Positions 1-7,600 of a stretch of DNA of 18,454 nt are shown here, piece by piece (position 1 is the first letter of the stretch; each line of letters starts with the position of its first letter). Origin of the DNA: an uncultured Prevotella sp. (lineage in GTDB: Bacteria; Bacteroidota; Bacteroidia; Bacteroidales; Bacteroidaceae); the NCBI GenBank assembly GCA_900553595.1, contig USEC01000035.1:1-18454 (forward strand), read 5' to 3'. The notes under the pieces were generated by a model. The model searched no databases. It had not been told where the DNA came from and worked only from the letters and a program-made list of their open reading frames with translations. Made by a program: the position numbers and the translations under genes.

Positions 1-2
1 CC

Positions 3-347
3 CTTGTTTCTATGAAAGGCTATGTAAATGACGAGCCGGGATATGAAACAATGGAATTGATGGAAGATTCCGTCTTATATGTATTGAAAAGGAAAAAACT
101 GAAAGAGTTGTTTTCGGAAGACTTGCACATCGCCAATTGGGGACGGCGTTATGCGGAGATGGAGCTGCTTGCCACTGAGGAACGGCTGATTTCTATGTTG
201 TCCGCTATCGCTTCGGAACGGTATAAGGAGCTATTGGAGAAAGAACCGGATTTGTTACAGCGATTGCCGCTGGGAAGTATCGCCACCTATTTAGGCGTGA
301 CGCAGGCAAGTTTGAGCCGGATTAGGGCAAAAATCACACGGCCGTAA
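3..347 (+). CDS. Crp/Fnr-family transcriptional regulator, C-terminal part (cut by window edge)
   Basis: The reading frame is open to the left edge, so the methionine at position 12 is probably internal and the N-terminal part of the cyclic-nucleotide-binding-like beta-roll lies outside the window. What is seen is the end of that sensor domain (ELMEDSVLYVLKRKKLKELF), a long connecting helix (MELLATEERLISMLSAIASERYKELL) and a C-terminal helix-turn-helix (LGSIATYLGVTQASLSRIRAKI), the arrangement of Crp/Fnr regulators. In this family the C-terminal helix binds DNA as a dimer. Bacteroidetes carry many such divergent Crp-like proteins whose ligand is unknown, and no ligand can be inferred here. 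The stop is TAA at 345-347. No terminator with a T-run is visible directly after it. Confidence 0.82.
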   Translation, partial: LVSMKGYVNDEPGYETMELMEDSVLYVLKRKKLKELFSEDLHIANWGRRYAEMELLATEERLISMLSAIASERYKELLEKEPDLLQRLPLGSIATYLGVTQASLSRIRAKITRP

Positions 348-686
348 TCCTGCGGATATTTCATGGATAATACTATGGCGTCGTGGAATTACATAGACGG
401 CCATAGTGCAGGCCATCTGCGGCGTTTCCTGGCTGTCTCCCAACGATGTGCTGCATCTCCCACTCATTGGCGTGGGCCAAAGATGTGCACAGTCGCAAGC
501 TGGCATTTTATGTCTTTGTGTTCACTATGCTAATGTTCACCGTAAAGGATTTCACAGGTGACGGCCCGAAGGACCCGAAGGGGAACTTATGCCATTGGCT
601 GTCAGCAGGATGTATAAGTCCCGCTTCGCGGAACATTATCCTCTCATACAGTTATACCCACAGCTGCGCCGCTCCGCGGTTTGCAG

Positions 687-733
687 TGGGTTTCGCATAG
701 AGGTGTACCTTCGGCACACCCCGTGCGCATTAA
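687..733 (+). repeat. 47-bp dispersed repeat, left copy (inverted relative to 18408-18454)
   Basis: This stretch matches the reverse complement of 18408-18454 at 45 of 47 positions. The two differences are C/T at the tenth base and G/A near the end. Its core GGTGTACCTTCGGCACACC is an imperfect hairpin. The right copy runs into the window edge, so the full repeat may be longer. It lies in intergenic DNA at both places, which suggests a genome-wide extragenic repeat rather than the ends of one transposon. Confidence 0.75.
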
Positions 734-952
734 GTCGGTAATGTGTTTTTCGAGTAATCCTGCGAATTTTAAATTCTATGCAATTTGCTTAATAAAAGAA
801 TCGTACAACTTTCTTTGTTTTTTGCCGGACAGCAATATTTTGAAAGGCAAATAAAAGGAAAGATGAAAGAGTAAAATAGTTGAAAAGAAAAGGGCAAACA
901 GTCCTTTTCCCCTAAATATCATTACTTATATTAAAATAATCGCCAAAGACCT

Positions 953-982
953 ATGTCATGCCCGATATTTTGAGTAATTTTG
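953..982 (+). promoter_or_regulatory. Probable promoter of pta
   Basis: TAATTTTG at 975-982 fits the Bacteroidetes -7 box TAnnTTTG. A one-mismatch -33 element (ATG for TTG) lies 19 nt upstream at 953-955. Transcription would begin near 990, giving a leader of about 60 nt before the pta start at 1048. Confidence 0.5.
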
Positions 983-1047
983 CAAAGTCAATATGACAAT
1001 ATTTATTTTTAAGCATAACAACAACAGTTATAATCATATAAGACAAT

Positions 1048-2055
1048 ATGAACTTACTTGAACACATCGTTGCTCGCGCTAAGAGCGACAAGCAGCGCAT
1101 TGTGCTCCCCGAAGCTACCGAGGAGCGCACACTCAGAGCTGCCGACCGTGTGCTGGCAGACGACATCGCCAACCTCATCCTCATCGGCAATCCCGACGAA
1201 ATCAATGCCCTCGCCGCCAAGTGGAATCTCCACAACATCGGCAAAGCCACCATCGTCGATCCCGAGAACAACCCCAAGAGCGAGGAATACGCCGCTCTGC
1301 TCGCCGAACTCCGCAAGAAGAAAGGCATGACAATAGAGCAGGCACGCGAACTGGTGAAGAATCCGCTCTACCTCGGTTGCATGATTATCAAGACCGAAGG
1401 TGCTGACGGACAGATTTCCGGCGCACTCAGCACCACGGGCGACACGCTGCGTCCGGCACTGCAGATCATCAAGTGTGCACCCGGCGTGAGCTGCGTCAGT
1501 GGCGCAATGCTCCTCCTCACACACGAGCATCAGTATGGCGACGACGGCATCATCGTCATGGGCGACGTGGCAGTGACACCCGTCCCGACAGCCGAACAGC
1601 TCGCACAGATTGCCGTATGCACCGCACAGACAGCGCGTTCGGTGGCAGGCATTCAGGATCCGCGCGTGGCAATGCTCAGCTTCTCCACCAAGGGCTCGGC
1701 AAAGCACGAGGTAGTGGACAAGGTGGTGGAGGCTACACGCCTCGCACACGAACTCGCTCCTGAACTCAAGCTCGACGGTGAACTCCAGGCCGACTCGGCT
1801 CTCGTGCCGGCAGTAGGCGAGAAGAAAGCTCCCGGAAGCCCCATCGCCGGACACGCCAATGTGCTCGTTGTGCCATGCCTCGAAGTGGGCAACATCAGCT
1901 ATAAACTCGTTCAGCGACTCGGCGACGCACTCGCCATCGGTCCCATCCTGCAGGGTATAGCACGCCCCGTGAACGACCTTTCACGCGGCTGCTCCGTAGA
2001 TGACATCTACTACATGGTGGCTATCACCGCCTGCCAGGCAATGGATGCTAAGTAA
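1048..2055 (+). CDS. pta: Phosphate acetyltransferase
   Basis: Cytoplasmic enzyme that transfers the acetyl group of acetyl-CoA to phosphate, giving acetyl phosphate and CoA, the first step of acetate formation. The 335-aa product is the short form: it consists of the PTA_PTB catalytic domain only, without the N-terminal DRTGG/ATPase-like extension of the long enterobacterial enzyme. Visible family segments are RIVLPEATEERTLRAAD near the N-terminus, SGALSTTGDTLRPALQIIK in the middle, ARSVAGIQDPRVAMLSFSTK, and the C-terminal ADSALVPAV and LVQRLGDALAIGPILQG. The ATG at 1048 directly precedes the conserved N-terminus. No Shine-Dalgarno is seen, as usual for Bacteroidetes. The partner gene ackA lies downstream but is separated by an inserted small gene. 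The last codons and stop form the left arm of a 20-bp perfect hairpin. Confidence 0.97.
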   Translation: MNLLEHIVARAKSDKQRIVLPEATEERTLRAADRVLADDIANLILIGNPDEINALAAKWNLHNIGKATIVDPENNPKSEEYAALLAELRKKKGMTIEQARELVKNPLYLGCMIIKTEGADGQISGALSTTGDTLRPALQIIKCAPGVSCVSGAMLLLTHEHQYGDDGIIVMGDVAVTPVPTAEQLAQIAVCTAQTARSVAGIQDPRVAMLSFSTKGSAKHEVVDKVVEATRLAHELAPELKLDGELQADSALVPAVGEKKAPGSPIAGHANVLVVPCLEVGNISYKLVQRLGDALAIGPILQGIARPVNDLSRGCSVDDIYYMVAITACQAMDAK

Positions 2056-2085
2056 ACGACGCGTGCGTCGTTTACTTAGCATCCA
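2042..2085 (+). terminator. 20-bp perfect hairpin overlapping the pta stop codon
   Basis: Bases 2042-2061 and 2066-2085 are perfect reverse complements with a 4-nt loop (CGTG). The left arm contains the last codons and the TAA of pta. No T-run follows, so it is not a textbook intrinsic terminator. It could halt transcription, protect the 3' end of pta mRNA, or simply be an inverted duplication of the gene end. Confidence 0.6.
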
Positions 2086-2117
2086 ATTAGGAATTAGGAA
2101 TTAGGAGTTAGGAGTTG
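2085..2117 (+). repeat. AATTAGG-type short tandem repeats, left flank of the inserted gene
   Basis: Three copies of AATTAGG followed by two variant copies (AGTTAGG and a truncated AGTTG). The reverse complement (CCTAATT units) resembles the array on the far side of the four-helix-bundle gene, so the gene is bracketed by inverted AT-rich repeats. A 14-bp perfect palindrome (TTCGCAATTGCGAA, 2123-2136) follows. Confidence 0.7.
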
Positions 2118-2157
2118 TTCGCTTCGCAATTGCGAAAATTCTCAATCAGTACTGACA

Positions 2158-2547
2158 ATGAGCGGGTTCGGAACTTTGTTGGAAGATAAATGCATGAATT
2201 TCTCTGTTCGGATAGTGACCTTGTGTCGTTTTCTGAATGAAGAGAAGCATGAATACAATATTTCAAAGCAAATGTTCAGAAGCGGAACAAGCATCGGGGC
2301 AAATGTGGCAGAAGCGCAATGCGCTGTCAGTCGGAACGACTTTGTGTCAAAGTTGTACATCTCATTAAAGGAGTCTAACGAGACATTGTATTGGCTTCGG
2401 CTGCTTTACAACACCCGCTATTTGTCAGAAATACAGTTTAAGTCGGTTTATGCCGACTGTGAAGAACTGAAGCGGATACTGATGTCTGTCACAAAAAATG
2501 CCCGTGCAAACACTGTTCAGAAAGCCTCTGAAGTCTACGACTCATAA
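2158..2547 (+). CDS. Four-helix-bundle protein (23S rRNA intervening-sequence / S23 family)
   Basis: The 129-aa product matches the four-helix-bundle family first named from proteins encoded in intervening sequences of 23S rRNA genes. Characteristic segments are FSVRIVTLCRFLNEEK (helix 1), SKQMFRSGTSIGANVAEAQ (the family signature), SRNDFVSKLYISLKESNETLYWLRLL (helix 3) and a last helix with YADCEELKRILMSVTK. The biochemical role of free-standing members is unknown; the fold is shared with the Avd accessory protein of diversity-generating retroelements, but no reverse transcriptase or template repeat is present here. The gene sits between pta and ackA, surrounded on both sides by AT-rich repeats, and its base composition looks more AT-rich than its neighbours. 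This suggests insertion as a cassette into an ancestral pta-ackA operon. The start could instead be a later methionine (residue 13). Confidence 0.88.
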   Translation: MSGFGTLLEDKCMNFSVRIVTLCRFLNEEKHEYNISKQMFRSGTSIGANVAEAQCAVSRNDFVSKLYISLKESNETLYWLRLLYNTRYLSEIQFKSVYADCEELKRILMSVTKNARANTVQKASEVYDS

Positions 2548-2564
2548 TCGCATGGCGACCGGTT

Positions 2565-2674
2565 CGTAACTCATAATTCGTAATTGAATCAGCCCGTGAC
2601 TCTTAATTCGTAATTCCTAATTCATAAATCATAATTAAATAAATTCGTAACTCGTAATTCGTAATTCCTAATTT
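2565..2674 (+). repeat. CGTAATTC / CCTAATTC short repeat array abutting ackA
   Basis: The 110 nt between the inserted gene and ackA consist almost wholly of degenerate units such as AACTCATAATTCGTAATT and CTTAATTCGTAATTCCTAATTC, repeated about three times. The last unit ends directly at the ackA ATG, so the array supplies its whole 5' untranslated region. No TAnnTTTG promoter is evident in it. Similar units recur at 18260-18285. Confidence 0.72.
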
Positions 2675-3871
2675 ATGAAAGTATTAGTTCTCAACTGCGG
2701 AAGTTCCTCCATCAAATACAAACTCTATGACATGGACGACCACTCAGTGCTCGCTGCCGGCGGCGTTGAGCGTATCGGTCTTGATGAGGCTTTCATCAAA
2801 GTGACTCTGCCCAACGGCGAGAAAAAGAAAATCATGCACGACATGCCCGACCATAAGGAAGGCGTCAATTTCGTGTTCCAGTGCCTGCTCGACAGCGAGA
2901 TAGGCGCAATCAAAAGCCTCGACGAAATCGACGCCGTGGGACACCGCATCGTGCAGGGCGGCGACCTCTTCGAGAAGAGCGTCATCGTAGATAAGAGCGT
3001 GGAGGACGGCATTGAAAGCCTCTGCGACCTCGCTCCCGTACACAACGCCGGCCACCTGAAAGGTCTCCGCGCCGTTGATAAGCTCATGCCGAACGTGCCG
3101 CAGGTGTGCGTCTTCGACAACGCCTTCCACAGCACAATGCCCGATTACGCCTACCTCTACGCCGTTCCTTACGAGCTCTATGAGAAGTATCATGTGCGTC
3201 GCTACGGCTTCCACGGCACAAGCCACCGCTATGTGTCGCAGAGAGTGTGCGAATATCTGGGTCGTGACATCAACACTCAGCGCATCATCACATGCCACAT
3301 CGGCAACGGTGCCAGCGTGACCGCCGTGAAGTACGGCAAGTGCATCGACACATCAATGGGTCTCACACCGCTCGCAGGAGTGATGATGGGAAGCCGTTCG
3401 GGCGACATCGACCCCTCTGCCGTGACTTTCATCATGGATAAACTCGGCAAGAAACCGCAGGAAATGGCCGACTACCTCAACAAGGAGAGTGGCGTGCTCG
3501 GCATCACAGGCATCTCTTCCGACATGCGTGAAGTGGAAGCTGCCGCAGCAGAAGGCAACGAACGCGCACAGCTCGCACTCAAGATGTACAACTATCGCAT
3601 AAAGAAATACATCGGTGCCTACGCTGCTGCCATGGGCGGTGTCGATATCATCGTGTGGACGGCAGGTGTCGGCGAGAACCAGGTGGGTACACGCCTCGAA
3701 GCTTGTTCGGGCCTCGAATTCCTCGGTGTGAAGATGGATGCCGAAGCCAACAAGGTGCGTGGCGAGGAGGCTGTCATCTCCGCTCCCGACTCAAAGGTCA
3801 CTGTCTGCGTCATTCCTACCGACGAAGAGCTGATGATCGCAAAGGACACTATGGCGTTGTTGCAGAAGTAA
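2675..3871 (+). CDS. ackA: Acetate kinase
   Basis: Cytoplasmic ASKHA-fold kinase that moves the phosphate of acetyl phosphate to ADP, giving acetate and ATP; it completes the pathway begun by Pta. The 398-aa length is normal for the family. Family motifs are all present: N-terminal LNCGSSSIKYKL, VGHRIVQGG, the LAPVHNAGHL loop, VFDNAFHSTMP, RRYGFHGTSHRYVS, HIGNGASVTAVKYGKCIDTS, GLTPLAGVMMGSRSGDIDPS and the adenine-site segment WTAGVGENQVGTR. The ATG start directly begins the conserved first strand. The gene has a strong terminator but no obvious promoter of its own: the upstream region is an AT-rich repeat array, so expression probably depends on read-through from pta or on a promoter I cannot recognise. 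Confidence 0.97.
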   Translation: MKVLVLNCGSSSIKYKLYDMDDHSVLAAGGVERIGLDEAFIKVTLPNGEKKKIMHDMPDHKEGVNFVFQCLLDSEIGAIKSLDEIDAVGHRIVQGGDLFEKSVIVDKSVEDGIESLCDLAPVHNAGHLKGLRAVDKLMPNVPQVCVFDNAFHSTMPDYAYLYAVPYELYEKYHVRRYGFHGTSHRYVSQRVCEYLGRDINTQRIITCHIGNGASVTAVKYGKCIDTSMGLTPLAGVMMGSRSGDIDPSAVTFIMDKLGKKPQEMADYLNKESGVLGITGISSDMREVEAAAAEGNERAQLALKMYNYRIKKYIGAYAAAMGGVDIIVWTAGVGENQVGTRLEACSGLEFLGVKMDAEANKVRGEEAVISAPDSKVTVCVIPTDEELMIAKDTMALLQK

Positions 3872-3900
3872 TGCGCTTTTGACACTACCTCTGTATAAAT

Positions 3901-3938
3901 AAAGGGGACATACCTCAGTGCAGGTATGTCCCCTTTTT
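3901..3938. terminator. Intrinsic terminator after ackA (bidirectional)
   Basis: A 15-bp perfect stem (AAAGGGGACATACCT paired with 3922-3936) with a 6-nt loop ends in a run of five T. It lies between the convergent ackA and the beta-barrel gene. The A-rich left side makes it a plausible terminator for both strands. Confidence 0.92.
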
Positions 3939-3967
3939 GTGTTATTATGTCAGTGTGAAATCCGGGT

Positions 3968-4534
3968 TTACAGAGCGAACTTGTAGCCTACGGTAAACTG
4001 GAACACGCTGTTCTTTGCATCGCCGTTTTTCCAGACCTTGGTGAGTCCCCAGTTGTAGCGGGCATCCACTACGAAGTTGTCAAACTGGTATGACATTCCG
4101 ATTGGAATAGAGAAATCAACGGTATTTGCATCGGCATCGACCATGCTGCTGTTTGCCGACCATCCGTCGCCGGAGATTTTGGAGCTCACATTGAATCCCG
4201 GCTGGATACCGAGCTTCACTGCAAAGCCGGGAGCCACATACACGTTGGCGAGGATTGGAATGTTGATATAGTCGAGTTTGGCGCTCAGTCCTTCGTTCTT
4301 GCAGCCCTGCATGGAGTAGAGAGCACCGAAGCTGATGCCCACCATGTCGGTTGCTCCGTATTCAAACTCGGCACCTGCGGCGAGTCCGAAGCGTGGGTCG
4401 GAACCTTCAGCCTTTGTCAGTGTCGCGATGTTCAGGCCCAGTTTGGGCTGTACTGTAAGTGAACCTTGTTTGGTTTGTGCGAATGCTGTCATTGAAGAGA
4501 GCATTACTGCTGCCATGAGAATAAATTTTTTCAT
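3968..4534 (-). CDS. Outer-membrane beta-barrel protein (porin/OmpA-like)
   Basis: The 188-aa product starts with a signal peptide (MKKFILMAAVMLSSMTAFAQ, cleavage probably after AFA) and continues with short alternating hydrophobic beta strands separated by glycine-rich turns, e.g. PKLGLNIATLTK, FGLAAGAEFEYG, MVGISFGALYSMQG and FAVKLGIQPGFNVSS. It ends in FQFTVGYKFAL, a terminal strand as seen in eight-stranded outer-membrane barrels of the Bacteroidetes porin/OprF-like families. The open frame extends 43 codons further upstream, but the start at 4534 is preferred because it gives the signal peptide and lies about 65 nt downstream of a clear promoter that itself lies in the extended frame. 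The gene stands alone with its own promoter and a shared terminator. Its substrate, if any, is unknown. Confidence 0.9.
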   Translation of the reverse strand: MKKFILMAAVMLSSMTAFAQTKQGSLTVQPKLGLNIATLTKAEGSDPRFGLAAGAEFEYGATDMVGISFGALYSMQGCKNEGLSAKLDYINIPILANVYVAPGFAVKLGIQPGFNVSSKISGDGWSANSSMVDADANTVDFSIPIGMSYQFDNFVVDARYNWGLTKVWKNGDAKNSVFQFTVGYKFAL

Positions 4535-4599
4535 AATGTAAATAAGTTTTAGTGATTTGATATTTAACGGGCTTTTCTGTTCCCGTATGTTCATGTTTG

Positions 4600-4629
4600 C
4601 AAAGATACCGTGATTTCGTTTATTGACAA
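4600..4629 (-). promoter_or_regulatory. Promoter of the beta-barrel gene
   Basis: On the minus strand TTG (4627-4629), a 19-nt spacer and TATCTTTG (4600-4607) match the Bacteroidetes sigma-ABfr consensus exactly. The leader to the ATG at 4534 would be about 60 nt. A run of nine A (minus strand, 4641-4649) lies just upstream. Confidence 0.8.
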
Positions 4630-4659
4630 AAGAATATTTGTTTTTTTTTAGTCGTTTTG

Positions 4660-7600
4660 TCACAGGTGTTGTTCCAAAAGTTTGTTCGGGTCAAAAAAAC
4701 CGCCTTTCACCTTGACAAAATCCATGAGTTTTCGGAAAATGGGGTTCTTCCCGAGCACCGCCGGATTGCCCGTCATTATCATCTGGCAGCGTGCCCGTGT
4801 GATGGCAACGTTGAGTTTGCGGTCGATGGTGTGTCCGTCTTCCTCAAAACAGTTGGCTGTGAGGAAACTCATCTGCCACTGGCTGTGCACCGTGAACGAG
4901 TAGATTATGACATCGCGCTGCGACCCTTGGAAGCGTTCCACGGTGTCGATGCTCACGTTTTCGAGTTGCGGCAGGTCCAGGCGGGCTATCTCTTTGCGCA
5001 GCATTGCTATCTGGTTGCGGTAGGGGACTATCACGCCCACGGTGCTGCCGGCGTCGAACCGCTCGCCGTAGAAGCGCACTATGCGCCGCAGACAGTCGGC
5101 CACGATTGCCGCTTCCGCCGTATTCACCTTGTCCGACGAGCCTGCCGTGTGGCACGGTGCCGACGGGATGAACACCATACGGTGCTGTTTCAGCACATCG
5201 TCGAGGGCGTCGTCGGAGGGTAGGGCGTAGGGCAATGACGGCTGTTGCTGGTGTGGCAGCGGCACGGGTCGCAGATGTTCGTGGAAGTAGAACATGGTGT
5301 TCGGGAACTCGGCAATGTCGGGGTGCATCCTGCCCTGGCGTTGCAGGATGCCTATGAACTGCTCCCTTCCGCTGGCGCGCTCGTGTCTTATGAGGCGTTC
5401 GAAGAGTGAATCGCGGCAGTTTCTTATTCCCGCTCCGAGCAGCAGGGCATCGTCCACCGCCGATTCCTGCTCCGACTGCTGAACGACGGCAGGCAGTTGC
5501 TTGTAGTCGCCCACGAGGATGAAGCGTCCGATGAGCTGTTGCGGGTCGGCGCCGGCGGTGTGTGTGGCGAGGAGTCCTACTATGTTGGGTTCGGTTATCT
5601 GTCCTGCCTCGTCGATGACGGCGAGTGAAAAGCTCTTTATGGCGAATAGGAACGGGCGTGACATGAGTGTCGATGTGGTGCCGACAATCACGCGCACGCT
5701 GCGTATCTTGGTTGCGATTGTGTCGAGACGCGCGTCGCTGTCGATGGCGTGGCTGATGAGACGGGGGCGGAAGCGCGGGTCGCAGCTCCACTCGCCGCCT
5801 ATCCTCATAAAGTCGATTCCGGCGTCGCAGAGCATGGAGCATATCTCGTCCACGGCGCGGTTGGTGTACGACATGAGCAGCACCTGCCCTTCCTCGTCGC
5901 TCAGTTCCTCCTCCACGATGAAGCGGAGTGCGCGTGATGTCTTGCCCGTTCCGGGCGGACCGATGAGCAGGAAGTAGTCGGTGGCCTGGCGGGCACGCAG
6001 CAGTATTGGGTCGAGCGTGTCGTCGTAGTGTCTCGACAGACGCTTTGTGGTGTCGCATTCGGGTGACCGTTGCGACAGCAGCAGGTCGCGCCGGCGTTGT
6101 GTGGCGGTGATAAGCGTGTGCATCGACTGTATGGCTGCGCTCGTACCGATGTCGCTTCCGGCGTGTTCCACGGCATAGAGTGTGGCGGGGCGTGTGCGGT
6201 GTGCGTCGTGTGTGGTGCCGGCGTGCTCGTCGCCGAAGATGTGCGGGTTCTGCTGTCCGTCGTTCAGATGCACCACGATGTGTGTCGTGTGCATCTCGGC
6301 GAGCGTGCCTTTGAAGAGTATGCTGTGTCGCACATCGGGCTGTTCGCCCTCGTTGTAGGCGTAGAGATACACCATGTCGCCCTGCCTGAAGTTGGGGAGG
6401 AAGTCGGAATCCTGCTCCGGCACGCTGAGGGTGATGGTGTCGTAGCCGCCGGAGGCGTCGGTCTTCTCCTTTTTTATTATGGTGAGGCGCATGAAGATGT
6501 TGCCCGTTTCGAGTTTCTCCTGCAACGGCATGTTCCACAGGTCGGCTGCGCTTGACCCCACACCTTCCTGCGCTCCCGTCTTGGAGTAGAGCTGTTCGCA
6601 CAGCACGAAGGTCATCATGCGGCAGAAGTAGGCGTGCTCCAGCGGCGAGAGGGCGTGCAGCGGTGCTGCCACTCGGTTGATTTGCGGCAGCAGATAAGTG
6701 TTGTAGAAGGCGTCGTCCTGCTTCGCTGTGTTGAGTGTGGCAGGTGTTATGTGTCGTATCACCTTGTCGAAGCCTTGCCGTGCCATGAAGTATTCGCTTG
6801 CCACGATGCGGTTGCGCAGCGTGATGGCTTCGGCGAAGAGTCGGCTGTACATCTCCACGGAGAGCAGACCCTGCGCCGGCGGAAACTTGGAGTAGAGCAG
6901 ACGCACGTCCACGGAACGGTTCTTTAGGTTGAAGTTGTAGCGCAGTACGCCGTAGTAGAGCAGCACCTGCACATAGTGTTTCTCTATGTACAGACTGCCG
7001 TGGCGGTTGTGTCGTCCGGTGGCGATGTAGTAGTTTGCGCCCGACTTCTGTTCTACGAGCAGTCGTTTGTCGGTGGTCATCAGATCGACACGCCCCTGTA
7101 TGCCGAGGCGTTCGCACACGAACGACGGCTCGAGCAGTGCCTTCTCGCGTCCTCCCTGTGAGAAGAGGGCATCGACGGCGGCATCGATGTTGCCTGCCTG
7201 GAGTGCTGCGTCGTCCTTGAACCGTCCGGCGTCGAACTCCGGGCAGGTGGCGTATTCCATGGCTTTGTCGCGGAAGTTGGCGATCATGGTGCGGCGTATG
7301 TCGTGTGCCGGATTGTTGATGATGTCGTCGAGGGCCTGTCCTGCGAGGTTACCCAAGAGTGTTGCCTGCGAGTTGGGGCGCGGCTTCATGCGGTTGAGGG
7401 TGTAGAGCAGGGGGTGATGCCCGAAGTCTTCGAAGCACGACGCTATGACGGATATGTCGATGAGGAAGTCGGGTTCGAGCACGATGAACCGGGGATGGAG
7501 CGTGCCATTGGCGTCGGTGGTGCAGTCGATGAGGTTGAGCTGCGTGCCTTTCGACACCATACGGGTGAGGTAGGTGTGTGGGAAGGCCTCGTCGTTGAGG

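Larger units (their letters stand above)
348..1047. other. 700-nt gene-free region with hairpin-rich repeat and pta promoter
   Basis: I see no convincing gene here. The 84-residue open frame at 446-700 has no recognisable features. The stretch from about 600 to 735 is rich in short GC hairpins (CCGC-ttc-GCGG near 621, CCGC-tcc-GCGG near 669, and GGTGT/ACACC at about 702-720) and ends in the 47-bp repeat described separately. The segment 736-950 is AT-rich and featureless apart from A/T runs. The region may hold a decayed element or a structured RNA; neither can be shown from sequence alone. Confidence 0.5.

Noticed and set aside
446..700. 84-codon open frame in the gene-free left region
   Set aside because: Translation shows no family features and runs through the hairpin-rich repeat; no promoter precedes it.
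2158..2547. Diversity-generating retroelement, because the four-helix-bundle fold is shared with Avd
   Set aside because: No reverse transcriptase, template repeat or variable target gene is present near it.
4844..7117. 757-codon open frame on the minus strand inside the helicase gene
   Set aside because: It is an out-of-frame shadow of the helicase: arginine- and histidine-rich low-complexity translation without any domain, caused by high GC in codon position three.
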